A DNA stretch of 64,000 bases from Chitinophaga varians (GCF_012641275.1 NZ_JABAIA010000002.1:1798001-1862000); one strand, 5' to 3'; counted from the stretch's first letter, positions 44,901-52,977 are shown. Notes: generated from the sequence alone by a model not told the origin. A program made the numbers and translations.

Positions 44901-45093
44901 CCTCGATCCGGAAGCAGACAAAAAACAATACCATTCCGGTGAACTGGTGGCAAGGCCTGAAATCTACATGCACATTGACCTTCAGCAGTCCGGCGTACAG
45001 GGCATCGACAGCTGGGGCGCATGGCCGCTGGAACAATACCGGATACCTTTCCGCAACCAGGAATATAGCTTCTGGATAAAACCAGTTATGTGA
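41938..45093 (+). CDS. lacZ-like: GH2 beta-galactosidase, secreted
   Basis: This 1051-residue enzyme has a signal peptide (LLTLALTAAATAGWAQ). The GH2 layout is complete: sugar-binding jelly roll, Ig-like domain, TIM barrel, second Ig-like domain and the C-terminal beta-gal small chain domain. Catalytic residues are visible as acid/base E493 in WSLGNEAGNG and nucleophile E555 in SEYAHIMGNS. Flanking blocks IDEANIESHG and GFIWEWIDQG match LacZ-type enzymes. Export puts it in the periplasm or on the surface. It ends at a strong terminator and is divergent from its probable AraC regulator. Confidence 0.96.
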   Translation: MKKRLLTLALTAAATAGWAQQLPSELQTPEVVSVNRLPMRASAFAFENKALAGQRDKTKSGNFLSLNGTWKFNWVQDPRKRPVDFYKTDFNDSGWDNFKVPANWEVNGYGLPIYVNHPYEFTGRAKMGAALKPPYDIPEDNNPVGSYRKKFDLPKDWDGKQVFIHLGAVKSAFFIWINGEKVGYSEDSKLAAEFDITRFVKPGQNVVALQVYRWSDGSYLECQDMWRISGIEREVFLYATPKLDMRDFKIAASLDKSYANGVLDINLEVSNYRIDKKTNHSKPDTFAVAMELVDATGKTVLKEENSGLKPVLGNYKTNIQFHQEVPGVQSWSAEKPYLYTLYLTLKNKAGDVLEVVPQRIGFRSIELKDRNFLVNGKRVFLKGVNRHEHNATQGHTLTREDMRKDMEMMKQLNVNAVRHSHYPPDPYWMELCDEYGLYVIDEANIESHGRYYDLAYTLANDKQWRTPHLERVLRMYERDKNHPSVVTWSLGNEAGNGTNFYEAYDWLKAHDTRPVQYERAEMDYNTDIIVPQYPDPDWLVKYSGRNPDRPMIMSEYAHIMGNSLGNFQEYWTAIENHPFLQGGFIWEWIDQGIDTVKNGKRILAYGGDFPLSGPVNETFSDNNFCVKGVVTAHRGLTPMAIEVKKVYQHIKSSYDGNNTVTVRNGYFFRDLANYQLNWELLEDGKIIEKGAVKALSVAPQQTAAIHLPVKSTVRAGKEYFLNVRYVLKQQEPFLPAGFEIAAEQFAWGKGEAVAPAAIQPGQLTLQQEAGHAVIKGNGFSVSFNLQQGALEKYELKGEELLKGSLQPAFWRAPTDNDIGAGFNHSLRKWRNAYADGKLLEAAVNKTANGYEVVLKKEIVDGDAVVTQTIAVYGNGSLKVTNGFAAVKGKHALLMRLGNDLQLQQQFNQIDFYGRGPWENYWDRKTASFVGIYHQSVDQQYFPYARPQESGNKSDVRWVAMTNKKGKGLRFEYADSLLNFSALPYSLNDLDPEADKKQYHSGELVARPEIYMHIDLQQSGVQGIDSWGAWPLEQYRIPFRNQEYSFWIKPVM

Positions 45094-45107
45094 TCATCTC
45101 CTTATAA

Positions 45108-45144
45108 AAAAATGCGCCACTTTTATAGTGGCGCATTTTTTTTT
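45108..45144. terminator. Bidirectional rho-independent terminator
   Basis: Arms AATGCGCCAC (45111-45120) and GTGGCGCATT (45128-45137) form a perfect ten-base stem, extended by the A-run before and the T-run after. It serves both the GH2 gene and the convergent aldo/keto reductase gene. Confidence 0.9.
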
Positions 45145-45146
45145 GA

Positions 45147-46136
45147 TCATTCGGCTGTCAATGTCCGTAGCCGGGCAAGGTCTTCATCAGTACGGTTACC
45201 GTGAATTTTTATTGTCGACAGGGCTGTTTCAATGGCGGCAAACTCATCACGGGAGAGCGTTACCGCCGCGGCGCCAAAATTTTCGTATATCCTTTCCCGG
45301 TTGCGTGATCCAGGGACTGGTACCACGAAATCTTTTTTATGCAGCATCCAGGCCAGTGAAATCTGTGCCGGCGTAGCGTTTTTTTCCCTGGCAAAATGAT
45401 GCAGCAGGTCCAGCAATGGCTGGTTAGCTTTGATGTTGTCTTTGTCGAAACGGGTGATCACCCTCCGGGCATCGATACCTTTGAAAGTGGTGTCAGCACT
45501 GATTTTGCCGGAGAGAAAACCGTTGGCCAAAGGGGAGAACGGAACAAAGCCAATGTTCAGCGCTTCGCAGACAGGGATCACGTCGGCTTCAAATTGCCGC
45601 TCCATAATAGAGTATTCACTTTGCACAGCGGTGAGTGGCGTAACAGCGTGCGCTCTTCTGATCTCTTCCGCTGTGGCCTGAGACTGGCCCCAGCCGCGTA
45701 TTTTACCTTCCTGTATCAGTTCTCCCATTACCCAGGCGATATCTTCTACCGGTATGTCTTTGTTGACACGGTGCTGGTAATACAGCTCCACATGATCGGT
45801 GCGCAGCCTGCCAAGCGACTGCTCCAGTTTTCCTTTAATATGGCGGAACAGATTTTCTTTTGAATAATGGCCGATATCGCTTTTCTCTATCATAAATTTG
45901 GTGGCCAGCGCAACGTTGTTCCGCACGTCCTGCAATGCTTCGCCGACCAGGGCTTCATTGGCGCCCATGGCGTATCTTTCTGCGGTGTCAAAAAGCGTAT
46001 AGCCGAGGTCGTAGGCATAACGGAGCAGACGCAAGGCTTCTGCTTTGTCCGGTGCGGCGCCATACCCCATGCTTAGCCCCATGCATCCGTAACCGATGGC
46101 CGATACTTCGAGGTCCCTTAATTTTCTTGTTTTCAT
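45147..46136 (-). CDS. Aldo/keto reductase
   Basis: From the ATG at 46136 this is a 329-residue protein (MKTRKLRDLEVSAIGYGCMG); the frame extends to 46187 without support. The AKR catalytic tetrad is recognisable: Asp and Tyr in FDTAERYAMG, Lys in ALATKF and His in YYQHR. The NADPH-binding end is VPGSRNRERIYEN. It resembles the YajO/AKR13-like group of bacterial reductases. The substrate is unknown. The divergent AraC-type gene 100 bases upstream runs in the same direction and may regulate it. Confidence 0.93.
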   Translation of the reverse strand: MKTRKLRDLEVSAIGYGCMGLSMGYGAAPDKAEALRLLRYAYDLGYTLFDTAERYAMGANEALVGEALQDVRNNVALATKFMIEKSDIGHYSKENLFRHIKGKLEQSLGRLRTDHVELYYQHRVNKDIPVEDIAWVMGELIQEGKIRGWGQSQATAEEIRRAHAVTPLTAVQSEYSIMERQFEADVIPVCEALNIGFVPFSPLANGFLSGKISADTTFKGIDARRVITRFDKDNIKANQPLLDLLHHFAREKNATPAQISLAWMLHKKDFVVPVPGSRNRERIYENFGAAAVTLSRDEFAAIETALSTIKIHGNRTDEDLARLRTLTAE

Positions 46137-46236
46137 GCTTGTTCGATTTTTTAATGGCACAATGGCTGATCGATAAGCAAAGGTCATTTGCCGGCGGGCC
46201 GGGGAAAAGCGAAATTCAAACCATCTGTTTTAAAAT

Positions 46237-47139
46237 TCAAACATTCCTGAATTTCTGAGGGGAGATACCCGTTTGTTTTTTGAAGAAGGCGTTAAAATGC
46301 GCGGGTTCCAGGAAACCCAGTGCATAGGCTATTTCAGCCACGCTCCAGTTGCTTTGTTGCAGCAGCGATTTAGCTTCGCTGAGGCAACGGGCGGCGATAA
46401 GGTGGGAAGTGGTATGACCGGTCACTGCTTTCAGCGCCCGGTTGAGGTGGTTGACATGGATATTCATATGCCGGGCAAAATCGGCAGCAGAGCGAAGAGA
46501 TACCTGTTGTGTGGTATCGTCAATCGCGTAATGTTGTTCCAGCAGCGTGGTAAAAAGCGTGGCAATCCTTTCTGCCGCATTGTGTGGCGGTTTGGCCTGT
46601 GTGGCTGCACTGAGCTGCGTTTTCAGCGCAAAGTGAATTAATTCCAGCGTAAGGTTTCTCAATACATCGTATTTGTACACATAGTCAGAGGCTTTCTCTT
46701 CCAGCATGCGCTGAAAAATGTTTTCCACCTGATGCACCTGCTCATCTGTCAGCTCGAAGACGGGTGTGCCGCCCGGCTGGTAAACAGGGTATTCATACAG
46801 GTTACCATAACGGTGAAAAAAATGCTGGTTGAAGACGATACAAAAACTGTTGTTCACCTGTGACTGGTCCCCGCTGCAGGGTATCTGCGGATTCAGGAAA
46901 AGGAGCGCCTGTTTTTTGATCTGAATTGTTTTGTCGGCAAACTGTACTTCACTTTTACCGCGGGAAAGGCTGATCTTATAGAAGTCCCGTCGCCGGTAGG
47001 CAGCGGGCTGGGGCAGAGGTTGGCCGGTGGTGTAATCGGTCTTGAATATATCAAAATGTCCTGCCCCGCGGCGGAGGTTTTCAGGCGTCCGTCCGATTTT
47101 ATCCCTGTAAAAAATTTCCAGTGTTTCTATTTTGACCAT
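46237..47139 (-). CDS. AraC family transcriptional regulator
   Basis: This 300-residue protein has an N-terminal cupin-like sensor (FYKISLSRGKSEVQFADKTIQIKKQ) and a C-terminal double helix-turn-helix (SAADFARHMNIHVNHLNRALKAV, SVAEIAYALGFLEPAHFNAFFKKQTGISPQKFR). It lies 100 bases upstream of the aldo/keto reductase gene on the same strand, a common pairing in which the regulator controls a detoxifying reductase. The upstream gene on the other strand is a hydrolase lipoprotein. Confidence 0.92.
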   Translation of the reverse strand: MVKIETLEIFYRDKIGRTPENLRRGAGHFDIFKTDYTTGQPLPQPAAYRRRDFYKISLSRGKSEVQFADKTIQIKKQALLFLNPQIPCSGDQSQVNNSFCIVFNQHFFHRYGNLYEYPVYQPGGTPVFELTDEQVHQVENIFQRMLEEKASDYVYKYDVLRNLTLELIHFALKTQLSAATQAKPPHNAAERIATLFTTLLEQHYAIDDTTQQVSLRSAADFARHMNIHVNHLNRALKAVTGHTTSHLIAARCLSEAKSLLQQSNWSVAEIAYALGFLEPAHFNAFFKKQTGISPQKFRNV

Positions 47140-47259
47140 CCCTTAAAATTACACATTTCAAATGACACAGGTCGCATTTGACCCGGTAGAAAGTCGCATA
47201 CATACAGCACATTGCAACCGGATGTTGCAGACATTTGTACCATCACAAAACAACATCGT

Positions 47260-48192
47260 ATGAAGCACCTGATCATCTTTTTCTCGTTTGTAACTATAAT
47301 GTTCGTGGCCTGCCGGCAATCACCGAAAGACAAGCAAACCACCACCAGCAACATGCCCAAAGACACTGTTGCCAAAGACAGCATCAAACCGACAGAGAGC
47401 GGTTATGCGGATGTAAACGGACTGAAGATGTATTATGAAGTTTACGGCAGCGGCAAACCACTGGTGCTGTTGCACGGTTCCTTTATGAATATTCCCATGA
47501 ACTGGGCGCACATTATTCCTGTGCTGGCTAAAGACCGGAAAATAATTGTGGCTGAAATGCAGGGGCACGGCCGTACAAAGGATATCCCGCGCAAATTCAG
47601 CTATGAGGCAATGGCGGATGATGTGTCCGGTCTGCTGAAGCACCTGAAGGTAGACAGCGCGGACGCGGCCGGGTACAGTATGGGCGGCGGTATTGCTTTT
47701 CAGTTTGCCATACGCCATCCGGAGCAGTTGCGCAGGCTGGTGATTTTGTCGGGCACCTATGCGCATGATGGCTGGTGGCCCGATGTGGAGGCCAGCTTCG
47801 CTACTATGAACGCAGATATGTTCAAAGGCTCTCCGATAGAAAAAGCCTATCTCAGCTACGGCAATGATTCGGCGCAGTTTCCAGCGTACATCAAAAAGGT
47901 GTTGAGTATAGACGCGGTAAAGTACGACTGGACCAAAGAAGTGAAAAATATCAAAGCGCCCATATTTATGGCCATTGGTGACGCAGACGGCGTGCGGTAT
48001 GAGCATGCGCTGGACCTGATCAAAGCCAAAGGCGGCGGGAAAATGGGAGATATTCACGGGCTGCCACAGTCCAGGTTGGCCATCCTGCCGGGCACTACGC
48101 ATATCGGTATGATGATCCATGCAGACTGGTGGATACCGATGGTGAAAGACTTCCTGGACAGCGATCTGAACGCGGCCCCTCCTATGTTTTAA
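47260..48192 (+). CDS. Alpha/beta hydrolase, lipoprotein
   Basis: From the ATG at 47260 this is a 310-residue protein with a lipobox (VTIMFVAC); the frame extends to 47212 without support. The alpha/beta-hydrolase fold is clear: oxyanion segment VLLHGSFMN, nucleophile elbow GYSMGGG (Ser), acid in IGDADG and His in GTTHIGMM. The catalytic triad is complete. It should be an extracytoplasmic esterase or similar hydrolase. It ends before a hairpin terminator and is monocistronic. Confidence 0.9.
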   Translation: MKHLIIFFSFVTIMFVACRQSPKDKQTTTSNMPKDTVAKDSIKPTESGYADVNGLKMYYEVYGSGKPLVLLHGSFMNIPMNWAHIIPVLAKDRKIIVAEMQGHGRTKDIPRKFSYEAMADDVSGLLKHLKVDSADAAGYSMGGGIAFQFAIRHPEQLRRLVILSGTYAHDGWWPDVEASFATMNADMFKGSPIEKAYLSYGNDSAQFPAYIKKVLSIDAVKYDWTKEVKNIKAPIFMAIGDADGVRYEHALDLIKAKGGGKMGDIHGLPQSRLAILPGTTHIGMMIHADWWIPMVKDFLDSDLNAAPPMF

Positions 48193-48215
48193 TGATACGG
48201 AAAACACGGCTGAAT

Positions 48216-48250
48216 AACAGGCTGCTGAAACGGTTCAGCAGCCTGTTTTG
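48216..48250 (+). terminator. Hairpin terminator after the hydrolase gene
   Basis: Arms AACAGGCTGCTGAA (48216-48229) and TTCAGCAGCCTGTT (48234-48247) form a perfect 14-base stem with a four-base loop and a short T-run. Confidence 0.85.
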
Positions 48251-48253
48251 TCG

Positions 48254-48261
48254 TATCTTTA
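48254..48261 (+). promoter_or_regulatory. Candidate -7 promoter element of dinB
   Basis: TATCTTTA, one base from consensus, lies just after the terminator and 20 bases before the dinB ATG at 48282. It supports that start over the longer open frame from 48129. Confidence 0.55.
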
Positions 48262-48281
48262 CGGTGCCTGCGGAAGAACAA

Positions 48282-49394
48282 ATGGAACAGACCGAAAATA
48301 ACATACAACGTAAGATTATTCACATCGATATGGACGCATTTTATGCGTCGGTGGAGCAGCGTGACAACCCGCAATACCGTGGCAAAGCGATCGCGGTGGG
48401 CGGGTCTCCGGAGGGGAGGGGCGTGGTGGCCACCGCCAGTTATGAGGCGCGGAAATATGGCATCCGGTCGGCCATGTCGTCCAGAAGGGCGTTGCAGTTA
48501 TATCCGCAGCTTATTTTTGTTCGTCCCCGTTTTGATGCTTACAAGGAAGTGTCCCGCAGGATACGGGAAATTTTTGCACGTTATACCGATCTGATAGAAC
48601 CGTTGTCATTGGATGAAGCTTACCTGGACGTGACGGAAGATAAATTGAACATAGGTTCCGCCATTGACATTGCGCGGCAGATCAAAATGGCTATCCGGGA
48701 AGAGCTGCAGCTGACGGCTTCCGCCGGTATTTCGGTGAATAAATTTGTGGCGAAGATCGCTTCTGACCTCAATAAGCCGGACGGCTTCACGTTCATCGGC
48801 CCGTCGGCAATTGAAGCATTTATGGAGCAGTTGCCCGTAGAAAAGTTCCATGGCGTGGGCAAGGTGACTGCCGATAAAATGAAGCGGATGGGGCTTTTTA
48901 CCGGTGGTGATCTGAAGAAGTTGTCGGAACAGGAGCTAAAGCAGTATTTCGGCAAGGTGGGCACTTTTTACTATCAGATAGTGCGGGGAATAGACCACCG
49001 GGCGGTGCAACCGCACCGCGAAACCAAATCATTGGGCGCAGAAGATACCTTTCCCCACGACCTGACGGTCGTGGAAGACATGCATGCAGAGCTGGAAAAA
49101 ATAGCCCGCACCGTTTACTGCAGGTTGGAGCGCTACAGTCTGAAAGGGCGTACCGTTACACTGAAAATCAAGTACAGCGATTTTAGGCAGATCACCCGCA
49201 ATCAGTCCTTCCCTTATCCGGTAGGAGACCTGGACACAATATTGCACACGGCCAAACAATTGTTGGCAGCTACCGGGCCGGAAGATAAGCAGATACGTTT
49301 GTTGGGTATAACGTTGTCTAATTTCGGAGAAGCGGGTCCTGTTTCGGATAAGCCTGTTAATCCACAGTTATCACTTTTCGATTTTGAGGGATGA
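48282..49394 (+). CDS. dinB: DNA polymerase IV (Y family)
   Basis: From the ATG at 48282 this is a 370-residue polymerase. Catalytic acids are D16 in HIDMDAFYAS and D111/E112 in SLDEAYLDV. The finger-domain motif YEARKYGIRSAMS, a helix-hairpin-helix thumb (FHGVGKVTADKMKRMG) and the little-finger domain are intact. The C-terminal QLSLF matches the beta-clamp-binding motif. DinB performs error-prone translesion synthesis. No LexA box was recognised upstream. Length is typical (about 350-370). Confidence 0.96.
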   Translation: MEQTENNIQRKIIHIDMDAFYASVEQRDNPQYRGKAIAVGGSPEGRGVVATASYEARKYGIRSAMSSRRALQLYPQLIFVRPRFDAYKEVSRRIREIFARYTDLIEPLSLDEAYLDVTEDKLNIGSAIDIARQIKMAIREELQLTASAGISVNKFVAKIASDLNKPDGFTFIGPSAIEAFMEQLPVEKFHGVGKVTADKMKRMGLFTGGDLKKLSEQELKQYFGKVGTFYYQIVRGIDHRAVQPHRETKSLGAEDTFPHDLTVVEDMHAELEKIARTVYCRLERYSLKGRTVTLKIKYSDFRQITRNQSFPYPVGDLDTILHTAKQLLAATGPEDKQIRLLGITLSNFGEAGPVSDKPVNPQLSLFDFEG

Positions 49395-49417
49395 TCTTGT
49401 CCTGTAGAACTACCGGC

Positions 49418-49810
49418 TTACGCTTGCCAATAACCGGGTAAATCAATCTCAGATGCTACTTCTACTGCGCGTGACTGGATCATCTGTTTCATGTCATGAT
49501 GCAGCTCCTGATGTTCTTCCCAGAACGGCGGGGGAACGTCCAGCACATTTTTTAACAGATCGCCCGGGTACAGGTCTGCTTCCACCAACAGATCGTCCTT
49601 CAGTTTTTCGATGGCCAGGGGTACCAGATAATTTGGATTAAAGGCTTGACCTATCAATACCCTTAGGTCGCTGGCTGTTAACTTAATGACGGGCACTTTG
49701 CTGAGGGCGATGCACCTTTTCGTGAGTACGGAATCTTCTGTGGCGGGTTCCCAACGTTTGTTTTCTAATTGTTCCAGAGATTTGTATCTCCAGACATCTT
49801 TCCTGTTCAT
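49418..49810 (-). CDS. CDI-type immunity protein (orphan)
   Basis: This 130-residue protein resembles contact-dependent growth inhibition immunity proteins of the CdiI_2 type: SLEQLENKRW near the start, then LTKRCIALSKVPVIKLTASD, LRVLIGQ, LVPLAIEKLKDD and LYPGDLLKNVL. Such proteins neutralise a delivered toxin in the cytoplasm. No toxin, Rhs or CdiA gene is visible nearby, so it is an orphan, perhaps protecting against toxins of related strains. It is convergent with dinB and divergent from the GlxA-type regulator. Confidence 0.75.
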   Translation of the reverse strand: MNRKDVWRYKSLEQLENKRWEPATEDSVLTKRCIALSKVPVIKLTASDLRVLIGQAFNPNYLVPLAIEKLKDDLLVEADLYPGDLLKNVLDVPPPFWEEHQELHHDMKQMIQSRAVEVASEIDLPGYWQA

Positions 49811-49855
49811 ATTACCTCTCGTAACTTTTTGTCAATAATATACTAATTTCGTCAG

Positions 49856-50785
49856 ATGATACCCAATCGTGTCATATTTTTTCTTTTCGACGGGGTGCAT
49901 CTGCTGGACCTGGCGGGCGCGGTGACCGTATTTGTGGAGGCCATCTGCTGCGGCCAGTCCTATGAACTGCGATATGTTTCTCCTTATCCACAACCTGGTA
50001 CTTCTTCCGGTTTAGGCTTCGCTTCAGTTGATCCGCCCACTTCCGTGACAGTGACAAAGGAAGATATCCTGATCGTTGCCGGAATGGACCTGCGGCGGTG
50101 GGACCGTGCGGACGACGCCTTGTGGGTTCCCTGGTTACAGGCTGCTGCCGCCAGCGGGGCTACCATCTGCTCTGTTTGTACTGCGGCCTTCGCATTGGCC
50201 GCTGCCGGTTTGCTTGACGGGCAGCAATGTACTACCCACTGGGCTCAAACAACTTCCTTACAACAGCAATTTCCGCGCCTGAAGGTGGTGGAAAACAGAT
50301 TGTTTGTTAAAAGCGGCCGTATCTACACTAGTGCCGGTATCGCTACCGGTATTGATATGGCGCTGGCTCTCATTGAAGAACGTCATGGAATAGCATTTGC
50401 CAGTCTGTTGGCAAAAGTACTGGTTGTGCCCATGCGTCGTGATGGTTCCTCCCCGCAAGATAGTATCTTTCTGCAAAACAGACAGCATATAAATCACCAG
50501 GTACATGCGGTACAGGACTATATTATCTCCCATCTCCACCAAAAACTGACGATCGGGGAACTGGCAGAGCAGGTGTTTATCAGTCCCCGTAACCTGACCC
50601 GTCTGTTCAAATCCGCCACTGGCACTACTATCGGCGACTATATCCAGAAACTGCGGAAGGAAAAAGCCATACTTTTGTTAAAATCCGGCCAAAAGATGGC
50701 CTGGGTGGCCAAAGAGTGCGGTTTCAAAAGTCCCAACCAACTCCGGCGACTGGTCCGGCCTGAAAAATCCGTCGAACTGGCCTGA
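49856..50785 (+). CDS. GlxA family regulator (DJ-1/PfpI plus AraC HTH)
   Basis: This 309-residue protein has an N-terminal DJ-1/PfpI-like amidotransferase fold (ILIVAGMD, then SVCTAAFALAAAGLLDG with the elbow Cys, and TSAGIATGIDMAL) and a C-terminal AraC helix-turn-helix (TIGELAEQVFISPRNLTRLFK). GlxA-type regulators sense small molecules through the DJ-1 domain. It lies 68 bases upstream of a second DJ-1 family gene on the same strand, which it may control. Confidence 0.93.
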   Translation: MIPNRVIFFLFDGVHLLDLAGAVTVFVEAICCGQSYELRYVSPYPQPGTSSGLGFASVDPPTSVTVTKEDILIVAGMDLRRWDRADDALWVPWLQAAAASGATICSVCTAAFALAAAGLLDGQQCTTHWAQTTSLQQQFPRLKVVENRLFVKSGRIYTSAGIATGIDMALALIEERHGIAFASLLAKVLVVPMRRDGSSPQDSIFLQNRQHINHQVHAVQDYIISHLHQKLTIGELAEQVFISPRNLTRLFKSATGTTIGDYIQKLRKEKAILLLKSGQKMAWVAKECGFKSPNQLRRLVRPEKSVELA

Positions 50786-50853
50786 TCTGTTGCCTCGTTG
50801 TCCCGATTTGATACTGCCTGCTTCCTAGCTTTGCGATATAAATTCTTGATTTC

Positions 50854-51609
50854 ATGAAACAGCTGCTGTTAATGCTCCTGCTGGCGCCATGCCTGCTTTT
50901 TGCGCAGGACCAGGCAAAATATGTCTGTCCTCCCTGCGGTCCCTGCGACACCATCATCTTTCATAAGCCCGGAAAATGTCCGCATTGTGGTATGAAACTT
51001 ATGAAAAAAGACACCGCGGAGAAACGCATGAGCGTTTGTTTCCTCCTGTACGACGACATCGAGATCCTCGACTTTGCCGGTCCGCTGGAAGTATTTACAG
51101 ATGCAGGCTTCCAGGTTTTTACCGTAGCAAAGGAAAAGAAACCGGTCATCGCCCAGGGAGTACTCAAAGTACTGCCGGACTACAGCCTCGCAGATGCGCC
51201 GCCGGCCGATATGCTCGCGGTCTTTGGCGGTAATGCCGGCCCCACCGCGGAAGATCCTGAAGTGATCGCATGGATAAAATCCCGCGACAAAAACACGGAC
51301 CGCTATTTCACCGTATGCACCGGCGCTTTCATTCTCGGTAATGCAGGCCTGCTGGACAATCAAACGGCTACCACCTATCACGGCCAGATTGATAACTTAC
51401 GGAAAAAACTGCCCCGTACCAAGGTGCTGGACAACGTCCGCTATGTGGACAATGGCCGCATCATCACTACTGCCGGCATCTCCGCCGGAATAGACGGCGC
51501 ACTGCACATTGTAGCCAAACTGAAAGGAGAGGAAGAAGCGCTTCGCGTAGCCCGTGTGATGGAATATGATAAGTACGTGCCCAACCAGGGACTGGTAGTC
51601 AAAAAATAA
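50854..51609 (+). CDS. Secreted heavy-metal-binding-domain/DJ-1 family fusion protein
   Basis: This 251-residue protein has a signal peptide (LLLMLLLAPCLLFAQ). A short heavy-metal-binding-type domain follows, with cysteines YVCPPCGPC and KCPHCGMKLM (about residues 27-52), then a DJ-1/PfpI domain with the elbow FTVCTGAFILGNAGLLD and AGISAGIDGALH. The metal-binding segment is the type seen at the N-terminus of CusB-like proteins. Periplasmic location with cysteines suggests metal or redox sensing. The first 50 codons use a Cys-rich pattern unlike the rest of the gene. The stop adjoins a 7-base tandem repeat. Confidence 0.88.
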   Translation: MKQLLLMLLLAPCLLFAQDQAKYVCPPCGPCDTIIFHKPGKCPHCGMKLMKKDTAEKRMSVCFLLYDDIEILDFAGPLEVFTDAGFQVFTVAKEKKPVIAQGVLKVLPDYSLADAPPADMLAVFGGNAGPTAEDPEVIAWIKSRDKNTDRYFTVCTGAFILGNAGLLDNQTATTYHGQIDNLRKKLPRTKVLDNVRYVDNGRIITTAGISAGIDGALHIVAKLKGEEEALRVARVMEYDKYVPNQGLVVKK

Positions 51610-51670
51610 TTACGAATTACGAATTACGAATTACGAATTACGAATTACGAATTACGAATTACGAATTACG
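51608..51670. repeat. Nine tandem copies of a 7-base repeat
   Basis: Nine perfect copies of AATTACG run from 51608 to 51670, beginning within the TAA stop of the preceding gene and followed by a degenerate copy. A complementary array lies at 51728-51760, so the region can form a long stem. Confidence 0.9.
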
Positions 51671-51727
51671 AATTTAGGGCTTCTATACAGCAAGGTTACT
51701 TAAATAACCTTCCAACAGGAAGTCCTC

Positions 51728-51760
51728 AATTCGTAATTCGTAATTTGTAATTCGTAATTA
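51728..51760. repeat. Inverted 7-base repeat array (reverse complement of the first)
   Basis: About four copies of CGTAATT, one degenerate (TGTAATT), form the reverse complement of the array at 51608-51670. The arrays flank a 57-base unique spacer and lie between the stops of two convergent genes, where the stem could act as a bidirectional terminator. Confidence 0.85.
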
Positions 51761-51761
51761 A

Positions 51762-52064
51762 TTACTGGTATTTAGGCAATACCATCGTTTTTACAATGGT
51801 ATGTGCCACCAGCGACAATACCAGTGACAATACGATCAACAAAGATGACTTCATCGGTGTGTCAAATACATCGATCACACCGGAAACAGATTTGCCTGCA
51901 AAGAGCAGCGTAATGATACACGCCAACACACCGGTGATCCACAGGGTGATATGTGACCACAGGTATTTTGTTTTCTGGAAACCTTTTTTGCCAAAGGAGG
52001 TAAAGAGAAGTCCAACGTGGGCCACGAAAAACGCGGCGGCAAGGAAAGTCAGCGTAGAGAGCAT
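51762..52064 (-). CDS. Uncharacterised small membrane protein
   Basis: This 100-residue protein has three predicted transmembrane helices: TLTFLAAAFFVAHVGLLF, then SHITLWITGVLACIITLLFAG, then SLLIVLSLVLSLVAHTIVKTM, with a short basic loop (GKKGFQKTK). No family is recognised. It is convergent with the DJ-1 fusion gene across the tandem repeats. An AT-rich 76-base gap separates it from the upstream ankyrin gene on the same strand. Confidence 0.75.
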   Translation of the reverse strand: MLSTLTFLAAAFFVAHVGLLFTSFGKKGFQKTKYLWSHITLWITGVLACIITLLFAGKSVSGVIDVFDTPMKSSLLIVLSLVLSLVAHTIVKTMVLPKYQ

Positions 52065-52140
52065 TTTTGGTCTTTTTTTGGATTTTTTGGGAAATGGTCA
52101 ATACCAACAATATACAATAATAATTGAATGTAAAAAAGCT

Positions 52141-52977
52141 TCACCCTGCTTCCCCGTATTTTGTCCGTATCTGTGAAATGTGTTCGGCGATCATATGCAG
52201 CCGGTAATAATACTTCTCAAAAATATCATCGTACATCCGATGGCGGTTCACTAAAAAAGCGTTGAGCGATTCATAAATATATTCTTCAAACGTACTGTGC
52301 TCGCTGACTTTAATCACCACTTCCGACACAGGTTCCAGGCTGGTGGCAAATTTGGTTTTTACCTGTATGTCGGCCATGCCGGTGATCATGATTTTATACA
52401 GGTTGGGCGCCTTGGCGAATGGTACATAATGAATAGCTGTCAGCCCGTTTTCATCATATACATATTTGCGTACATTTTCAGCCAGCAGAAATTCGATCAC
52501 CTCCCGGTTGCTGTTATGCCGCGTGGCCAGTGACAGCGGCGTGTCCAGGCTGTCCAGCACAAAATCGAAATGGATATTATGCCGTATCAGGACCAGCAGC
52601 ATGTCGGTGATGGCCGTAAGCCGGTGCTGCTGAAAGATATACGCAATGGCGTAAAGGTAATCCGGGCTGTCTATGCGTAGCGTGGCGCCTTTCTTCAGCG
52701 CATACTCCACCGCCATGGGTTTGTTGGCCCCCACGGCACAGAAGATGATCGGGATCATGCCTTCCTTTTTATAATGGATGTCTGCGCCGCCTTCTTCAAT
52801 CAATAGTTCGGCCGCTTCAAAAAAAATTTCCTGGTACTCCAGCAGCTCGCATAACAGTTCTGACAATTCCCGCCGGTTGAAGGACTGCAAATGCCGTCTC
52901 AATAAGGTGATCACTTCGTCCGGGTTCTCGCTTGTCCTCAGTTTGCGTTTTAAGTCGTACAGCGAAATTTCCTGCAT
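52141..52977 (-). CDS. Ankyrin repeat-containing protein
   Basis: This 278-residue cytoplasmic protein has ankyrin-like repeats in about residues 50-200, for example EAAELLIEEGGADIHYKKEGMIPIIFCAVG, split here by partial loss of consensus, and DTPLSLATRHNSNREVIEFLLAENV. The N-terminus (SLYDLKRKLRTSENPDEVITLL) and C-terminus are helical. Ankyrin repeats bind other proteins; the partner is unknown. It is monocistronic, 89 bases after the stop of the ABC transporter gene. Confidence 0.8.
   Translation of the reverse strand: MQEISLYDLKRKLRTSENPDEVITLLRRHLQSFNRRELSELLCELLEYQEIFFEAAELLIEEGGADIHYKKEGMIPIIFCAVGANKPMAVEYALKKGATLRIDSPDYLYAIAYIFQQHRLTAITDMLLVLIRHNIHFDFVLDSLDTPLSLATRHNSNREVIEFLLAENVRKYVYDENGLTAIHYVPFAKAPNLYKIMITGMADIQVKTKFATSLEPVSEVVIKVSEHSTFEEYIYESLNAFLVNRHRMYDDIFEKYYYRLHMIAEHISQIRTKYGEAG

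Noticed and set aside
51608..51760. CRISPR array
   Set aside because: Units are 7 bases, contiguous and without spacers; no cas genes are near.
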